Notes under the pieces: model-generated
Database searches by the model: none
What the model was told of the DNA's origin: nothing
Seen by the model: only the letters and a program-made list of their open reading frames with translations
Shown here: one piece after another, positions 10,173 to 19,505 of the stretch
How the letters are laid out: each line of letters starts with the position of its first letter
Numbering within the stretch: the first letter of the stretch is position 1
DNA from: Granulicella sapmiensis
GTDB taxonomy: Bacteria; Acidobacteriota; Terriglobia; Terriglobales; Acidobacteriaceae
Length of the DNA stretch: 64,000 nucleotides
NCBI GenBank assembly: GCA_026225395.1
Contig: JAMFSR010000037.1
Span: 1-64,000 of the forward strand
Reading direction: 5' to 3'
Translations under genes and position numbers: made by a program

Positions 10173-10959
10173 TACAGTCGCACATACCAATCCGCTGGAT
10201 AAAGTGGACCATCTCGAGAAGTTGATGCCGCATGAAAGCATCATCAACGAAGAGGGTGAGCACGTCGTGCTGCCGCAACACCGGCACCACTTCGAAACAG
10301 AAGAGCAGCAGCGCGAAGCAGGCAGCTTCGGCATGTGGCTCTTCCTGTTGACCGAAATCATGTTCTTCGGTGGCATGTTCTTCGCCTACCTGCTCTATCG
10401 CAACTGGTACTACCCGGCGTTTGTGGTTTCGTCGAACCAGCTGAACGTGGGCATGGGTGCGGCCAATACTGCCATCCTGATCACTTCCGGCTTCTTTATG
10501 GCGCTTGGCGTGTGGGCGGCTGAGGTTCGCAAGAAGAATCTTCTTGTGCTCATGCTGATCCTCACCACTGTCTTCGGTTGCGCGTTCCTTGGCGTCAAGT
10601 ACTTCGAGTACAAGGAAAAGTACGAGCTGCATCACATCCCGGGCTCGAGCTTCAGCACCGCGATGTTCACCAACCCCGGAGCATACCATCTGAAGGAAGA
10701 GCCGCTGGCTCCCGATATGGCGGAGAAGACACAGATTTTCTTCTTCCTCTACTTCGCGATGACCGGCATGCACGCGCTGCATATGATCATCGGAATCGTG
10801 CTGCTGTTCTGGCTTACCTGGCGGGCGCATAAGGGTGCGTTTAGTTCAGGCTATGTAGCGCCGATAGAAAACTTTGGTTTGTATTGGCACTTCGTCGATA
10901 TTGTGTGGCTGTTTTTGTTCCCGCTGTTGTATTTGATCAATCGACACCCGGTTCACTAA
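10165..10959 (+). CDS. coxC: Cytochrome c oxidase subunit III
   Basis: Oxidase subunit III of 264 aa. The start is a TTG at 10165 that overlaps the coxA stop and is preceded by AGAGGTG at a good distance; the first in-frame ATG is 14 codons later. A charged N-terminal tail of ~50 residues leads to about five to six helices, with the family signature [18 protein letters not shown] followed by the helix ending [16 protein letters not shown]. It has no redox centre and stabilises subunit I and its proton entry. Confidence 0.92.
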   Translation: MANTVAHTNPLDKVDHLEKLMPHESIINEEGEHVVLPQHRHHFETEEQQREAGSFGMWLFLLTEIMFFGGMFFAYLLYRNWYYPAFVVSSNQLNVGMGAANTAILITSGFFMALGVWAAEVRKKNLLVLMLILTTVFGCAFLGVKYFEYKEKYELHHIPGSSFSTAMFTNPGAYHLKEEPLAPDMAEKTQIFFFLYFAMTGMHALHMIIGIVLLFWLTWRAHKGAFSSGYVAPIENFGLYWHFVDIVWLFLFPLLYLINRHPVH

Positions 10960-10992
10960 AAACAGAGAGTAAAACGTAGATAAGGACTAACG

Positions 10993-11349
10993 ATGGCCCA
11001 CGAAGTTTCCCACGATCAGGCACACGATCCGTCGAACGTAGTAAACCCGGAGCACGGCGAGCACCATATCGTCTCTCCGCTGCAGTATTGCTTCGTCTTT
11101 GGCGCGCTGCTGATTGGCACCGCCATCACGGTTGGTGCGGCGTTTGTCGACCTGCCCGGTGTTTTAAATCCGGTGATCGCTCTCGCTATTGCCTGCACGA
11201 AGGCGGTCATCGTCATCCTGTTCTTCATGCACGTGAAGTATCAGTCGCGGCTGGTGAAGCTGACCGTCGGGGCCGGCTTCTTCACCTTCATTGTCCTCAT
11301 CACCATGACGCTTCTCGACTACATGAGCCGCGCCTGGGGTATGTGGTAG
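10993..11349 (+). CDS. coxD: Cytochrome c oxidase subunit IV
   Basis: A 118-aa bacterial oxidase subunit IV with a His-rich N-terminus and three hydrophobic segments, including KAVIVILFFMHVKYQSRLVK, which is typical of the prokaryotic COX4 family. It starts with an ATG after a TAAGGA site, 33 bp after coxC, and is the last gene of the respiratory operon before a hairpin terminator. Confidence 0.9.
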   Translation: MAHEVSHDQAHDPSNVVNPEHGEHHIVSPLQYCFVFGALLIGTAITVGAAFVDLPGVLNPVIALAIACTKAVIVILFFMHVKYQSRLVKLTVGAGFFTFIVLITMTLLDYMSRAWGMW

Positions 11350-11383
11350 ACATCAGTTAACAGCCAGCCAACAGGAAATAACA

Positions 11384-11409
11384 AATGCCTCGCAGCGATG
11401 CGGGGCATT
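11384..11409. terminator. Bidirectional terminator between coxD and the methyltransferase gene
   Basis: The arms AATGCCTCGC and GCGGGGCATT pair over 10 bp with one G-T wobble and a 6-base loop. The stop codon of the minus-strand gene (bases 11410-11408) touches the hairpin, so the same structure can end both converging transcripts. The following T-run is weak (ATTGTTT). Confidence 0.7.
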
Positions 11410-12190
11410 ATTGTTTACGCTCGCGCCACAGGATCTGGCGGAGGATGCCCATCCAGGTCATGGCTTCGCGATGGGTTGTGCCGAGTTGCTGGGTGAGCTG
11501 CCGCACCAGCGGCTCCGCTGCATTGGCGGGGAAGCGGCGGGTGTAGTCGGTGACGTGCATCACATCGAGCAGCAGCTGCGTCAGGCGCTCGCGGTCGTCG
11601 GCTGTGGCGGCTGCTTCATGCAGTGTTGGTATCTCTCTGGAGCCTTCGAGGCCTTCACGCGTCAGCTCGTAAAGGCACACGGCCACAGACTGGCCGAGGT
11701 TCATGGAGAGGTGTCTCGCATCTTCCGGAGCGAAGAGGGGAATGGTGAGCAGAAGCGAGCAGTGGCTCAGATGCTCTTTGCTGAGACCGGTCTTCTCAGA
11801 ACCGAACAACACCGCCACGCGCGGTTGCGGGTCGCTCGTCAGGGACCCGAGAATCTGTGGTGTGGCTTGTTGCAGCGTGAGGATGTCGCGCTGCAGGTCG
11901 CGGTCACCGATGGCCGTAGTGCCGGCGACGAGGCTGCAATCGGCGGTAGCGTCAGTCAGGCTGGAAAAGCGCCGCGCCCGCTGCATGACGGAAGCAGCGC
12001 CGACAGCGGACTTCGGTGTCGCTGCATCCTCTAGCTGGGCAGCCTCGAAAGGCGCAGCATAGTCATTGACGATGCGCAGGTCGGAGAAGCCGAAGTCCTG
12101 CATGGCGCGAGCCGCCGCGCCAATATTGCTGGGGTTGCGAGCGCCTACCAGGACGACGGTCAGGCGGGCACGGGCTGCTGCAGAAAGCAT
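11408..12190 (-). CDS. TrmJ-like SpoU-family tRNA/rRNA 2'-O-methyltransferase
   Basis: A 260-aa SPOUT methyltransferase of the TrmH/TrmJ group, using S-adenosylmethionine to methylate a ribose in RNA. Motif 1 is seen in VGARNPSNIGAAARAMQDFG near the N-terminus, motif 2 in VLFGSEKTGLSKEHL, and motif 3 in LSMNLGQSVAVCLYEL. The ATG at 12190 is preferred over one 21 codons upstream because it puts the SAM domain at the usual distance. The C-terminal extension (~80 aa) fits TrmJ, but the exact RNA target is not determined. Confidence 0.85.
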   Translation of the reverse strand: MLSAAARARLTVVLVGARNPSNIGAAARAMQDFGFSDLRIVNDYAAPFEAAQLEDAATPKSAVGAASVMQRARRFSSLTDATADCSLVAGTTAIGDRDLQRDILTLQQATPQILGSLTSDPQPRVAVLFGSEKTGLSKEHLSHCSLLLTIPLFAPEDARHLSMNLGQSVAVCLYELTREGLEGSREIPTLHEAAATADDRERLTQLLLDVMHVTDYTRRFPANAAEPLVRQLTQQLGTTHREAMTWMGILRQILWRERKQ

Positions 12191-12256
12191 GTATCGATTG
12201 TAAGGAAGTAGCCAGGCAGAAGCGCCGTTCGCGGATGTGATTGCGTGGCGCAAAAG

Positions 12257-12284
12257 AAACGGCTGACGTATTCGTCAGCCGTTT
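12257..12284 (-). terminator. Rho-independent terminator of the YXWGXW gene
   Basis: A perfect 12-bp inverted repeat, AAACGGCTGACG and CGTCAGCCGTTT, with a TATT loop. Read on the minus strand it is followed by TTTCTTTTG and lies 19 bp past the stop of the minus-strand gene at 12303. Confidence 0.88.
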
Positions 12285-12302
12285 CAAGGAAAACAGTCGT
12301 TC

Positions 12303-13643
12303 TTACCGCTTGCCTTCACGCTCCGCCGGTGCCGGGTGTGCGGCCTTCGGAGGAGCGGGCCGCGAAGCAGCGTTGTGTTTCTGGTTCGCGATCTGTCTAC
12401 TGTTCTGGTTCTCTTCGTGGTTCACCTGCTGCTTCTGCTGCTGGGTCAGAGCCCCGCCGTTCGCCGTGCGTTCGTTGTGGACCTGCTGGTCAACGCGCGC
12501 CTGGTTCGCGTTGGTGCGGGCGGCCTCGGCAGAAGTCTCCTGGCCGCTACGCAGGCCTTGCGCAGTGCGCTGCTGCTGGTTGGCCTCGCGCTGGTCTACT
12601 TCATTGGGTTTCACGCTGTTGGCGTTGTGGTTGTCGTTGTAGATCTGCTGGCTGGCGTGATTCTGCTCCTGGTTGATCTGCTGATGTTCCTGGCCGGTGA
12701 GCTTTCCACCGTTGGCCGCGCGGTCCGCAGCTGTCTGGCTATCGATCCGCGACTGCGTCGCCGTAGCGCGCGAAGCCTCGCCGGAGGTCATCTGCCCGGA
12801 GCGTTCGCCGTTCGCGATCCGCTGGTCCTGGTTGGCTTCACGTGCGTTGGGAGCATAGGCCTTGCCCGCGGTACGGTCGGCAGACGAGATAGGCTGGGCC
12901 GACGCGTGCTGTTGGGCGACCTGGTGATACGCGCCCACGTTGGACGCCGCAGGAGTTCCGGGGCGGCCGTGGTTTACAGAGGCCAGCTGACCACGATCCT
13001 GAGCAGCAAAGTTCTGGTGCTGCATCTGGTTCGCCGTGGGCTCCATGTGATGCTCGTTCGAGAACCGCTGTTCGTCGGGGCTGGGCGGGTGATTGATACC
13101 GCCGGGACCGCCGCTGAAGGCCACGTGGCCGGGATTCACAATGGTGTTGTGCACGATCACGTTGCGGTCAACGTAGACATTCGTTACATGGACGCCGCCG
13201 AAGTTGGCGACCGCGCCGTTGTAAGCAAACACGCCTCCACGCCACTCACCACCAAAGAAGCCGACGCCGCCGAAGCCGAAGCCATAGTTCACGCCGCCGT
13301 AGTAGCCAACGTGGGGACCCCAATAGCCGCCGTGCCAGCCGTACATACCGCCGGCGAAGCCCCAGTATCCGGGGGTCCAGAGAAGGCCTGCGCTGGGTGG
13401 CTGCACCCACACGCCGGGAACCCAGTAGTAGCCCGCGTCACCGTAGGCCCAGTAGCCGGGCGTCCAAAGATAGCCGGGAGCAGGCAGCGGTGGCTGCACA
13501 TAGACGGGAAGTGCTGGCGGGGCGATACCAATCGAAACGCCGACGAAAACACCGGCATGCGCCTGCGCCACCGGCAGGGCCACGACTGGGACAGCAAGCG
13601 CCGCGGCAAAGAGAATTCTGCGAACTGAAGTGAGGGAAACCAT
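12303..13643 (-). CDS. Secreted YXWGXW-repeat protein with Gln/Asn-rich repeats
   Basis: A 446-aa exported protein. The ATG at 13643 is chosen for its AAGGAG site and the signal peptide that follows (RRILFAAALAVPVVALPVAQAHA). Residues ~45-130 hold three aromatic repeats of the YXWGXW type (LWTPGYWAYGDAGYYWVPG and LWTPGYWGF). A Gly/Tyr-rich stretch follows. The C-terminal half has two ~75-residue repeats with the pattern SGQ.TS.EA.R.....Q.R.D.Q and ANGG.LT. Such proteins are common in Acidobacteria and function is unknown; an envelope or matrix role is only a guess. A related lipoprotein lies at 57306-58832. Confidence 0.85.
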   Translation of the reverse strand: MVSLTSVRRILFAAALAVPVVALPVAQAHAGVFVGVSIGIAPPALPVYVQPPLPAPGYLWTPGYWAYGDAGYYWVPGVWVQPPSAGLLWTPGYWGFAGGMYGWHGGYWGPHVGYYGGVNYGFGFGGVGFFGGEWRGGVFAYNGAVANFGGVHVTNVYVDRNVIVHNTIVNPGHVAFSGGPGGINHPPSPDEQRFSNEHHMEPTANQMQHQNFAAQDRGQLASVNHGRPGTPAASNVGAYHQVAQQHASAQPISSADRTAGKAYAPNAREANQDQRIANGERSGQMTSGEASRATATQSRIDSQTAADRAANGGKLTGQEHQQINQEQNHASQQIYNDNHNANSVKPNEVDQREANQQQRTAQGLRSGQETSAEAARTNANQARVDQQVHNERTANGGALTQQQKQQVNHEENQNSRQIANQKHNAASRPAPPKAAHPAPAEREGKR

Positions 13644-13873
13644 TTTTTCTCCTTGGTCCGGTGGCTGCGCGCCGTAGCAAGCGTCCATCGGATGCCCATG
13701 TTTGGGGCTCGTGTAGCTGAAACACAGGAGTGTGCCGCATGTTGCTGCGAAGTTTCAGGCGAATTAGGTATTTTCAGCGCAACTTTTGGACAATCAGAAG
13801 GTTGTGCCCGTGCCCGGAAAATTTCTAGGGGAGGCAGGAAAGTTCACCTCACCTACACTGTTAAAGAACAGCT

Positions 13874-15664
13874 ATGGCCGATAACTTTGCCCAGACCGTG
13901 AAAGAACAAACTGACGTGGTTCGCGTGGTGGGCGAATACATCAAGCTCCGCAAATCGGGTGCAAACTGGTCGGCGCTGTGTCCGTTTCACAAAGAAAAGT
14001 CAGGATCGTTTTATCTTTATCCGGCGACGGCGAGCTACTACTGCTTTGGCTGCCACGAGCATGGCGATGTCTTCACGTTCGTGATGAAGATGGAGAGCCT
14101 GAGCTTTCCGGAAGCCGTGCGCGCGGTCGCGACCAAGATGAACATCCCTCTCCCGAAGCGCGAGTTCAACTCACCGCAGGAAGCGCAGGCGGCGGGGATG
14201 CGGAAGCAGCTGATCGACGTGCATGAAGCGGCGACGCAGTACTTTCAGCAGAGCCTTCAATCGTCCGAAGCCGCGCGCGCCCGCGAGTACATGACCGGTC
14301 GCGGCATTACCGCAGACACGATCGCGAAGTTCCGCCTGGGATATGCGCCGGAAAGCTTCAATGACATGCGCGACCGGCTGGGGAAGTTCTTCCCGGAAGA
14401 AGTGCTGCGCGCGAGCGGGTTATTCAGCTGGAAGGAACAGGAAGACGGCTCACCCGGACCGATGTATGCCCGCTTCCGCAAGCGGATCACGTTTCCTATT
14501 GCGAACGAGCAGGGCAAGCCGATTGCCTTTACGGCGCGCGCGTTGGACTCGGCTGATGTCGACGCCAAGGCGGGCCCGAAGTATATGAACTCGCCCGAGA
14601 CGACCCTCTATACGAAGGGCCAGGTGCTGTTCAATCTCGACAAAGCGAAGGCTGCGATCAAATCTGCGGACGTTGCGTTGATTGTCGAAGGCCAGATGGA
14701 CTGCATCTCTGTTTTCATGAGCGGTATACAAGGCGTGGTAGCCACCAGTGGAACGGCGTTTACGGAGTCGCAGGTACGCTTGCTGGGCCGCTTTACGAAG
14801 AATGTCGTGCTGAACTTCGATCCTGACTCCGCAGGCGCCAACGCCGCTGAGAAAACCAGCGGCCTCCTGGTCGAAGAAGACTTCAACGTCCGCGTGGTCA
14901 CGCTCGAAGGCGGACTCGATCCGGACCGCTTCATCAAGGAGCACGGCATCGCCGAGTACACGACCGCTGTTCGCGGCGCTGTTCGCTACTCCGATTATCT
15001 GATCGAGCGCGCGCGCGTTCTATTCCCGCAGCGAACGCCCGAAGCCAAGGTGAAGGCGCTGAACTTTCTGCTGCCGCATATACGCCGCATTCCTAACGCG
15101 ATTGCCCGCAATGATTTTGCGGAAAACGCCGCGCAGAAGCTAGGCATTGAAAGCTCGTTGATGCGTCAGGAGTTGAAGCAGGCAGCGCAACAGCGGTTGG
15201 AGAGCGTAAAGCAGGCACAACCGAAAGCCGTGAGTGAAGTCGAACGAATCCTGCTCTGCGCTCTGGTGCTTCCCGACGCGGACTCGTCGCGCGCGAGAGC
15301 TGCCGAAGAGTTAGCGGCCAATCCGGAGTGGTACGCAGAACTCCCCACAGCCGCGCTGATCGAGGTGTTGGCGAATGGGCCTTCGCCCGATAGTCCGCTG
15401 GAGGCCGCGCCGGACTCCGCATCTCGCTTGTTGCTGGCAAGCGTGCTGCATCAGGCTTCCGGCGAAAGCGACGTCAGCCGCGAGTTGCTACTGGAGCAGG
15501 TGGACAATGCGCTAAAGTCGCTCCAGATGCGCCGGTTGGAACGCCGCCTGCGCGAGTTGCGGTTGCTGATTGCCGAGGCGCAACGGCGGGGCGACGAAAC
15601 GATGTTGCGACAGCTGGCACACGAGAAACTGCAACTGGAGCGCGAGTTGCGGCTGCTGGATTGA
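13874..15664 (+). CDS. dnaG: DNA primase
   Basis: DnaG primase of 596 aa, which makes RNA primers at the replication fork. The CHC2 zinc finger is formed by C36, H39, C57 and C60 (LCPFHKEKSGSF and YYCFGCHEHGD). The Toprim catalytic core follows with IVEGQMDCISVF and NFDPDSAGANAAEKT. The C-terminal third is the usual variable helicase-binding region, rich in Leu/Arg/Glu. It is a single gene here; the rpsU and sigma partners of the enteric operon are not adjacent (rpsU lies at 43203). Confidence 0.95.
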   Translation: MADNFAQTVKEQTDVVRVVGEYIKLRKSGANWSALCPFHKEKSGSFYLYPATASYYCFGCHEHGDVFTFVMKMESLSFPEAVRAVATKMNIPLPKREFNSPQEAQAAGMRKQLIDVHEAATQYFQQSLQSSEAARAREYMTGRGITADTIAKFRLGYAPESFNDMRDRLGKFFPEEVLRASGLFSWKEQEDGSPGPMYARFRKRITFPIANEQGKPIAFTARALDSADVDAKAGPKYMNSPETTLYTKGQVLFNLDKAKAAIKSADVALIVEGQMDCISVFMSGIQGVVATSGTAFTESQVRLLGRFTKNVVLNFDPDSAGANAAEKTSGLLVEEDFNVRVVTLEGGLDPDRFIKEHGIAEYTTAVRGAVRYSDYLIERARVLFPQRTPEAKVKALNFLLPHIRRIPNAIARNDFAENAAQKLGIESSLMRQELKQAAQQRLESVKQAQPKAVSEVERILLCALVLPDADSSRARAAEELAANPEWYAELPTAALIEVLANGPSPDSPLEAAPDSASRLLLASVLHQASGESDVSRELLLEQVDNALKSLQMRRLERRLRELRLLIAEAQRRGDETMLRQLAHEKLQLERELRLLD

Positions 15665-15671
15665 GCAATCT

Positions 15672-16310
15672 TTAGCGGGGTCGCCGCGAACTCACCAGTT
15701 CCTTCATCGCTTCGCTGACTGGCGTTCCCAGGCCGTCGAGATCGGCAATCACCCCTGCGGCATCCTGCTCATTACGGTTCTGGCTAACCTTCCACTTGCC
15801 TTCCACACGACTCACGACAACCTCAAGCCCAACGATCGCCTTACTCAGCTTCGCGATGAAATCCGGAGGAGCGTCCGCCACTCTCCAGGGAACTTCGGCG
15901 ATGATCTCGTTCGTATCTGTCAGCGTTCGCAGGTGGGCCAACAGCCAGTTAGGGTCTTCGATGGCCTGCATACGACCATACGCATGCACGGCCACGTAAT
16001 TCCACGTCGGGACTTCCTTACCGTGAATCGCTTTGCTGGGATACCAGGAAGCAGAAATGTAGTGCTGCGGCCCGGTAAAGATCGCCAGCGCATCCTCGGA
16101 GGAAAGGAACTCCTTCCACTGCGAGTTGGCTCGTGCTACATGTCCCCGAAGCACGCCGAAGCCGTCGCTACTGTCATGCAGCACCATCGGAATATGCGAA
16201 GCCACCAGGCCTCCACCTGTTTGCGTCACCAGCGCGCAAAGGGGATTCTCCCGCACAAAGTTGCGAAGCGTAGGAACATCCGTTTCGGCATTGAAGCCGG
16301 GGGTATACAT
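15672..16310 (-). CDS. PaiB-family FMN-binding negative regulator
   Basis: A 212-aa PaiB/FMN-binding split-barrel protein. The start at 16310 gives the family-like beginning MYTPGFNAETD and is preceded by GAGAGGGA; an ATG five codons upstream is less likely. Conserved stretches include SHIPMVL, GHVARANSQW and SASWYPSKAIHGKEVPTWNY. PaiB in Bacillus acts in negative control of protease and sporulation genes, yet the fold suggests flavin or heme binding. It converges with dnaG with a 7-bp gap. Confidence 0.85.
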   Translation of the reverse strand: MYTPGFNAETDVPTLRNFVRENPLCALVTQTGGGLVASHIPMVLHDSSDGFGVLRGHVARANSQWKEFLSSEDALAIFTGPQHYISASWYPSKAIHGKEVPTWNYVAVHAYGRMQAIEDPNWLLAHLRTLTDTNEIIAEVPWRVADAPPDFIAKLSKAIVGLEVVVSRVEGKWKVSQNRNEQDAAGVIADLDGLGTPVSEAMKELVSSRRPR

Positions 16311-16453
16311 GTGGTCCCTCTCCATCTGCGGCCGGTTCTCGAATGGCTTCGCAGCTATGTTGCCTGGATAAATTCTATAGAGTTCGTGTCGACCGCCCGA
16401 TTTATCTACCGGGAAGCGCTATTTGGCTCCAACGCGATACTCTTGATGTCGAT

Positions 16454-18832
16454 ATGACTCTGCGTCCCGTCTTCCTTCTCAGTGCATGCTTCGGCGTGTT
16501 GTCCCTTCCTCTTGCCGCGCAGCGCATGTATACCGCGCAGGACTATGCCCAGGCCGAGCGCTGGATGCCCTATAACGAGCATGCGCTGGTGCATCACACA
16601 ATCGAAGGTGTGACGTATCTGCCTGACGGCCGTATCTTCTATCGTGATCCCGGTACGGTCGGCGTAAGCTACATGATTGCCGATCCCCTGCATGGAACGG
16701 TCGCAAAGGCGTTCGATCCAACGAAGCTTGTGGCGTCCTTGCGCACAGCGAGCCAGAGAGCGGTTGAAGCCACGCACTTGAAGGATGCGACTTACGTTCC
16801 GGACGCTGCGGGCAGCGGCTTCACAATTGATCTGGGCTGGAGCAAGTTTCACTGCGTAACGGATGCGTTGTGTACGGTGGTGTCATCAATCGATAAGGAC
16901 GCGGCGATGCAGAAGAAGCCCGCGGGCCACAGCAAAGTGCCGTTCGATGTATCGCCCGACAAAAAGCTGGCAGTCTTCATCAAGGACAACAATCTCTGGG
17001 TTCGCACGGAGGCGACGGGCGAGGAACACGCGCTTACTACGGACGGCGTAAACGACTACGGCTACGCAACCGATAACGCCGGCTGGCAGCACTCCGATGC
17101 GCCGATCGTTGTGTGGTCGGCAGACTCGAAGAAGATCGCTACCTTCCAGATGGACCAGCGCAAGACCGGGATGATGTACCTGGTGTCGGTGACGAACCGC
17201 CATCCCGCGCTAGATGCCTGGCGCTATCCGTTCGCTGGCGACAAAGATGTCCCCACCATTGAGCGAGTGGTGATCGACGTGGATACCGCCAAGGTGGTGC
17301 GTTTGAAGATGCCGCCGGACCAGCATCGCAGCACGCTCTGCGACGACATCAGCTGCAAGGGCGGCTCCGGCTGGGACGATGTGCAGTTCGCCAGTGATGG
17401 CAAGACGCTGGCGTTTGTGTCCACATCGCGCGATCACAAAGACGAGTGGTTTCGCACCGCCGACACGGCGACGGGCGATGTGCGTGAGGTGTACCACACC
17501 CACGTACCCACGTACTACGAGTCCGGCCAGGGCATGGTGAACTGGAAGTATCTCTCCGGCACGAACGAGCTGATCTGGTACTCCGAAGAAGATGACTGGG
17601 GACAGCTCTATCTGTATGACGCGACGACCGGCAAGCTCAAGAACAAGATCACGCGTGGCGAAGGCTGTGTGACGGAGTTGCTGCATGTGGATGAGAAGAA
17701 TCGCGTGCTGTACTTTGTGGCAACGGCCAAGGAAAAAGGCGAAGACCCCTACTATCGTCACTTCTACCGCGTGGACTTCGACGGGCAACATCAGCAGCTG
17801 CTGACGCCGGAAGACGCCGACCATGCGGTCACGCCGTCGCCGGATGGAAGCACGTTTGTGGATGTGGCTTCCACGCCGCAGACGCCGCAGACCGTGGTGG
17901 TCCGCGACAACACGGGCAGGCAGTTGGTGGAACTGGCAAAGCAGGATATCTCTCCTCTGCTGGCTGCGGGCTGGAAGCCTCCTATGTCGTTCACGGTGAA
18001 GGCGCGCGATGGCAAAACGCCCCTCTATGGTTTGCTGTGGAAGCCGAGCAACTTCGATGAGGGCAAGAAGTATCCCATCGTGAACTATGTCTACGCCGGT
18101 CCGTATGCGCTCTCCTGCGGATCGCGGGCTTTCTCACCCGCGAGTCACGACAATCAGTCGCTGGCCGATCTTGGGTTTGTGGTGGTTTGCATCGATGCCA
18201 TGGGAACGCCGTTCCGTTCCAAGAGCTTCCATGATGCGTACGCATCTACAGCGAAAGACATGGCCGACGACACGATCCCCGACGAGGTCGCTGGCATCAA
18301 GCAACTGGGCGCGAAGTATGCCTGGATCGATCTTGATCGCGTCGGCATCTGGGGGCACTCAGGCGGCGGCAATGCCACGGCGAATGCGATGTTCCACTAT
18401 CCGGACTTTTACAAGGTGGGCATCTCCGAAAGCGGCAACCACGATAACCGCGTGTATGAGGACGATTGGGATGAAAAGTGGGGCGGCCTCGAGGTCATCG
18501 ACAAGGATGGCAAAAGCAACTACGACGCGCAGGCCAACGAGGACTTCGCGAAGAACCTGAAGGGGCATCTTCTCCTGGCGTATGGCACGAGCGATGACAA
18601 CGTTCCGCCCAATAACACGCTGTTAGTAGTCGACGCTCTGATCAAAGCCAACAAGGACTTCGACCTGATTGCCTTCCCCAACTCGCACCACCACTACCTT
18701 GAGCCGCAGTACATGATGCGGCGTCGGTGGGATTATTTTGTGAAGCATCTCGCTGGCGGCGTTCCACCCGCCGAGTACAAGATGAAGACCGAAGAAGAGG
18801 TCGACAAGCTGAACAACGGACCCGGTTACTGA
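16454..18832 (+). CDS. Exported S9 (DPP IV-like) serine peptidase
   Basis: A 792-aa prolyl-oligopeptidase-family protein of the S9B (dipeptidyl peptidase IV) type. The ATG at 16454 gives a signal peptide (LRPVFLLSACFGVLSLPLAAQ). A seven- to eight-blade propeller region spans roughly residues 100-520. The alpha/beta-hydrolase domain follows, with the catalytic Ser in GHSGGGNAT (about 636), an Asp region near YGTSDDNVPPNN and the His in FPNSHHHYLEPQYM. It likely trims dipeptides from peptides outside the inner membrane. The stop overlaps the converging lipoprotein gene by 7 bp. Confidence 0.92.
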   Translation: MTLRPVFLLSACFGVLSLPLAAQRMYTAQDYAQAERWMPYNEHALVHHTIEGVTYLPDGRIFYRDPGTVGVSYMIADPLHGTVAKAFDPTKLVASLRTASQRAVEATHLKDATYVPDAAGSGFTIDLGWSKFHCVTDALCTVVSSIDKDAAMQKKPAGHSKVPFDVSPDKKLAVFIKDNNLWVRTEATGEEHALTTDGVNDYGYATDNAGWQHSDAPIVVWSADSKKIATFQMDQRKTGMMYLVSVTNRHPALDAWRYPFAGDKDVPTIERVVIDVDTAKVVRLKMPPDQHRSTLCDDISCKGGSGWDDVQFASDGKTLAFVSTSRDHKDEWFRTADTATGDVREVYHTHVPTYYESGQGMVNWKYLSGTNELIWYSEEDDWGQLYLYDATTGKLKNKITRGEGCVTELLHVDEKNRVLYFVATAKEKGEDPYYRHFYRVDFDGQHQQLLTPEDADHAVTPSPDGSTFVDVASTPQTPQTVVVRDNTGRQLVELAKQDISPLLAAGWKPPMSFTVKARDGKTPLYGLLWKPSNFDEGKKYPIVNYVYAGPYALSCGSRAFSPASHDNQSLADLGFVVVCIDAMGTPFRSKSFHDAYASTAKDMADDTIPDEVAGIKQLGAKYAWIDLDRVGIWGHSGGGNATANAMFHYPDFYKVGISESGNHDNRVYEDDWDEKWGGLEVIDKDGKSNYDAQANEDFAKNLKGHLLLAYGTSDDNVPPNNTLLVVDALIKANKDFDLIAFPNSHHHYLEPQYMMRRRWDYFVKHLAGGVPPAEYKMKTEEEVDKLNNGPGY

Positions 18833-19458
18833 ACGATAGTGGCATCCGGGTTGACGGTTTTCGGGGTTGCAGCAACCTGAACCTGCCAGCCATTGGGGGT
18901 GTCGTTCAGAATAGCCGAGGAGCCCCCATGTCCCGTGACTTCAGTAGCCAGCTTGTGGAACTCTGTTTGGGTTTCGATAGCCTGAGCCCAGTCTGGTGCG
19001 CCGGTGAAGAAGTAGAGATAGTTGACCTTGGTGGTGGCGCCGGGACGGCCGTTGTTCGGGGTCGCGTCAATGATGGTCTGAACGGCGCGATGGCCGTAAC
19101 AGAAATTTCCGTACCCAGGGTTGTTGGGGTCGGCCGTCCAGTTGCTCCGTCCCTTGTCGCTCAGGTCGTAGTTGGTGACCTGCCTGCTCGCGACGATGAG
19201 TACTTTCTTTTCGTCCGTAGCGCGGACCAGCAGACCGGCGTCGAACAGCGCATCGTAAGGGCCCGTTTGCAGCGTGTTGGAGGTATCGACCTGCACGGGA
19301 AAGCGTACAGGTTGCGGCCACAGGCACGAAGGATGCGCGGTGAAGTAGGCGTTGAGAGCAGCCTCGTAGTTGGCGGTGTTGTCGGCGGTTTTGCGGCAGC
19401 CGGAGAGCAGCAGCGTGGCTGCCGTCAGGATCAAGGCCGCTTTGGAAGTCTTTTTCAT
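18826..19458 (-). CDS. Lipoprotein of unknown function
   Basis: A 210-aa protein with a clear lipoprotein signal: basic start KKTSKAALILTAATLLLSGC with the lipobox Cys at about 20. The remaining sequence is soluble, with one further Cys pair (SCLW and NFCYGHRAV) and no domain recognised. It lies 47 bp after gluQ on the same strand, so it may be the last gene of that transcript, and it overlaps the S9 peptidase end by 7 bp in the converging direction. Confidence 0.8.
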   Translation of the reverse strand: MKKTSKAALILTAATLLLSGCRKTADNTANYEAALNAYFTAHPSCLWPQPVRFPVQVDTSNTLQTGPYDALFDAGLLVRATDEKKVLIVASRQVTNYDLSDKGRSNWTADPNNPGYGNFCYGHRAVQTIIDATPNNGRPGATTKVNYLYFFTGAPDWAQAIETQTEFHKLATEVTGHGGSSAILNDTPNGWQVQVAATPKTVNPDATIVQ

Positions 19459-19505
19459 ATTGGCTCGCTGTGCCCTTGGATGCAGATTGCGGACTCACCG
19501 TTCCT

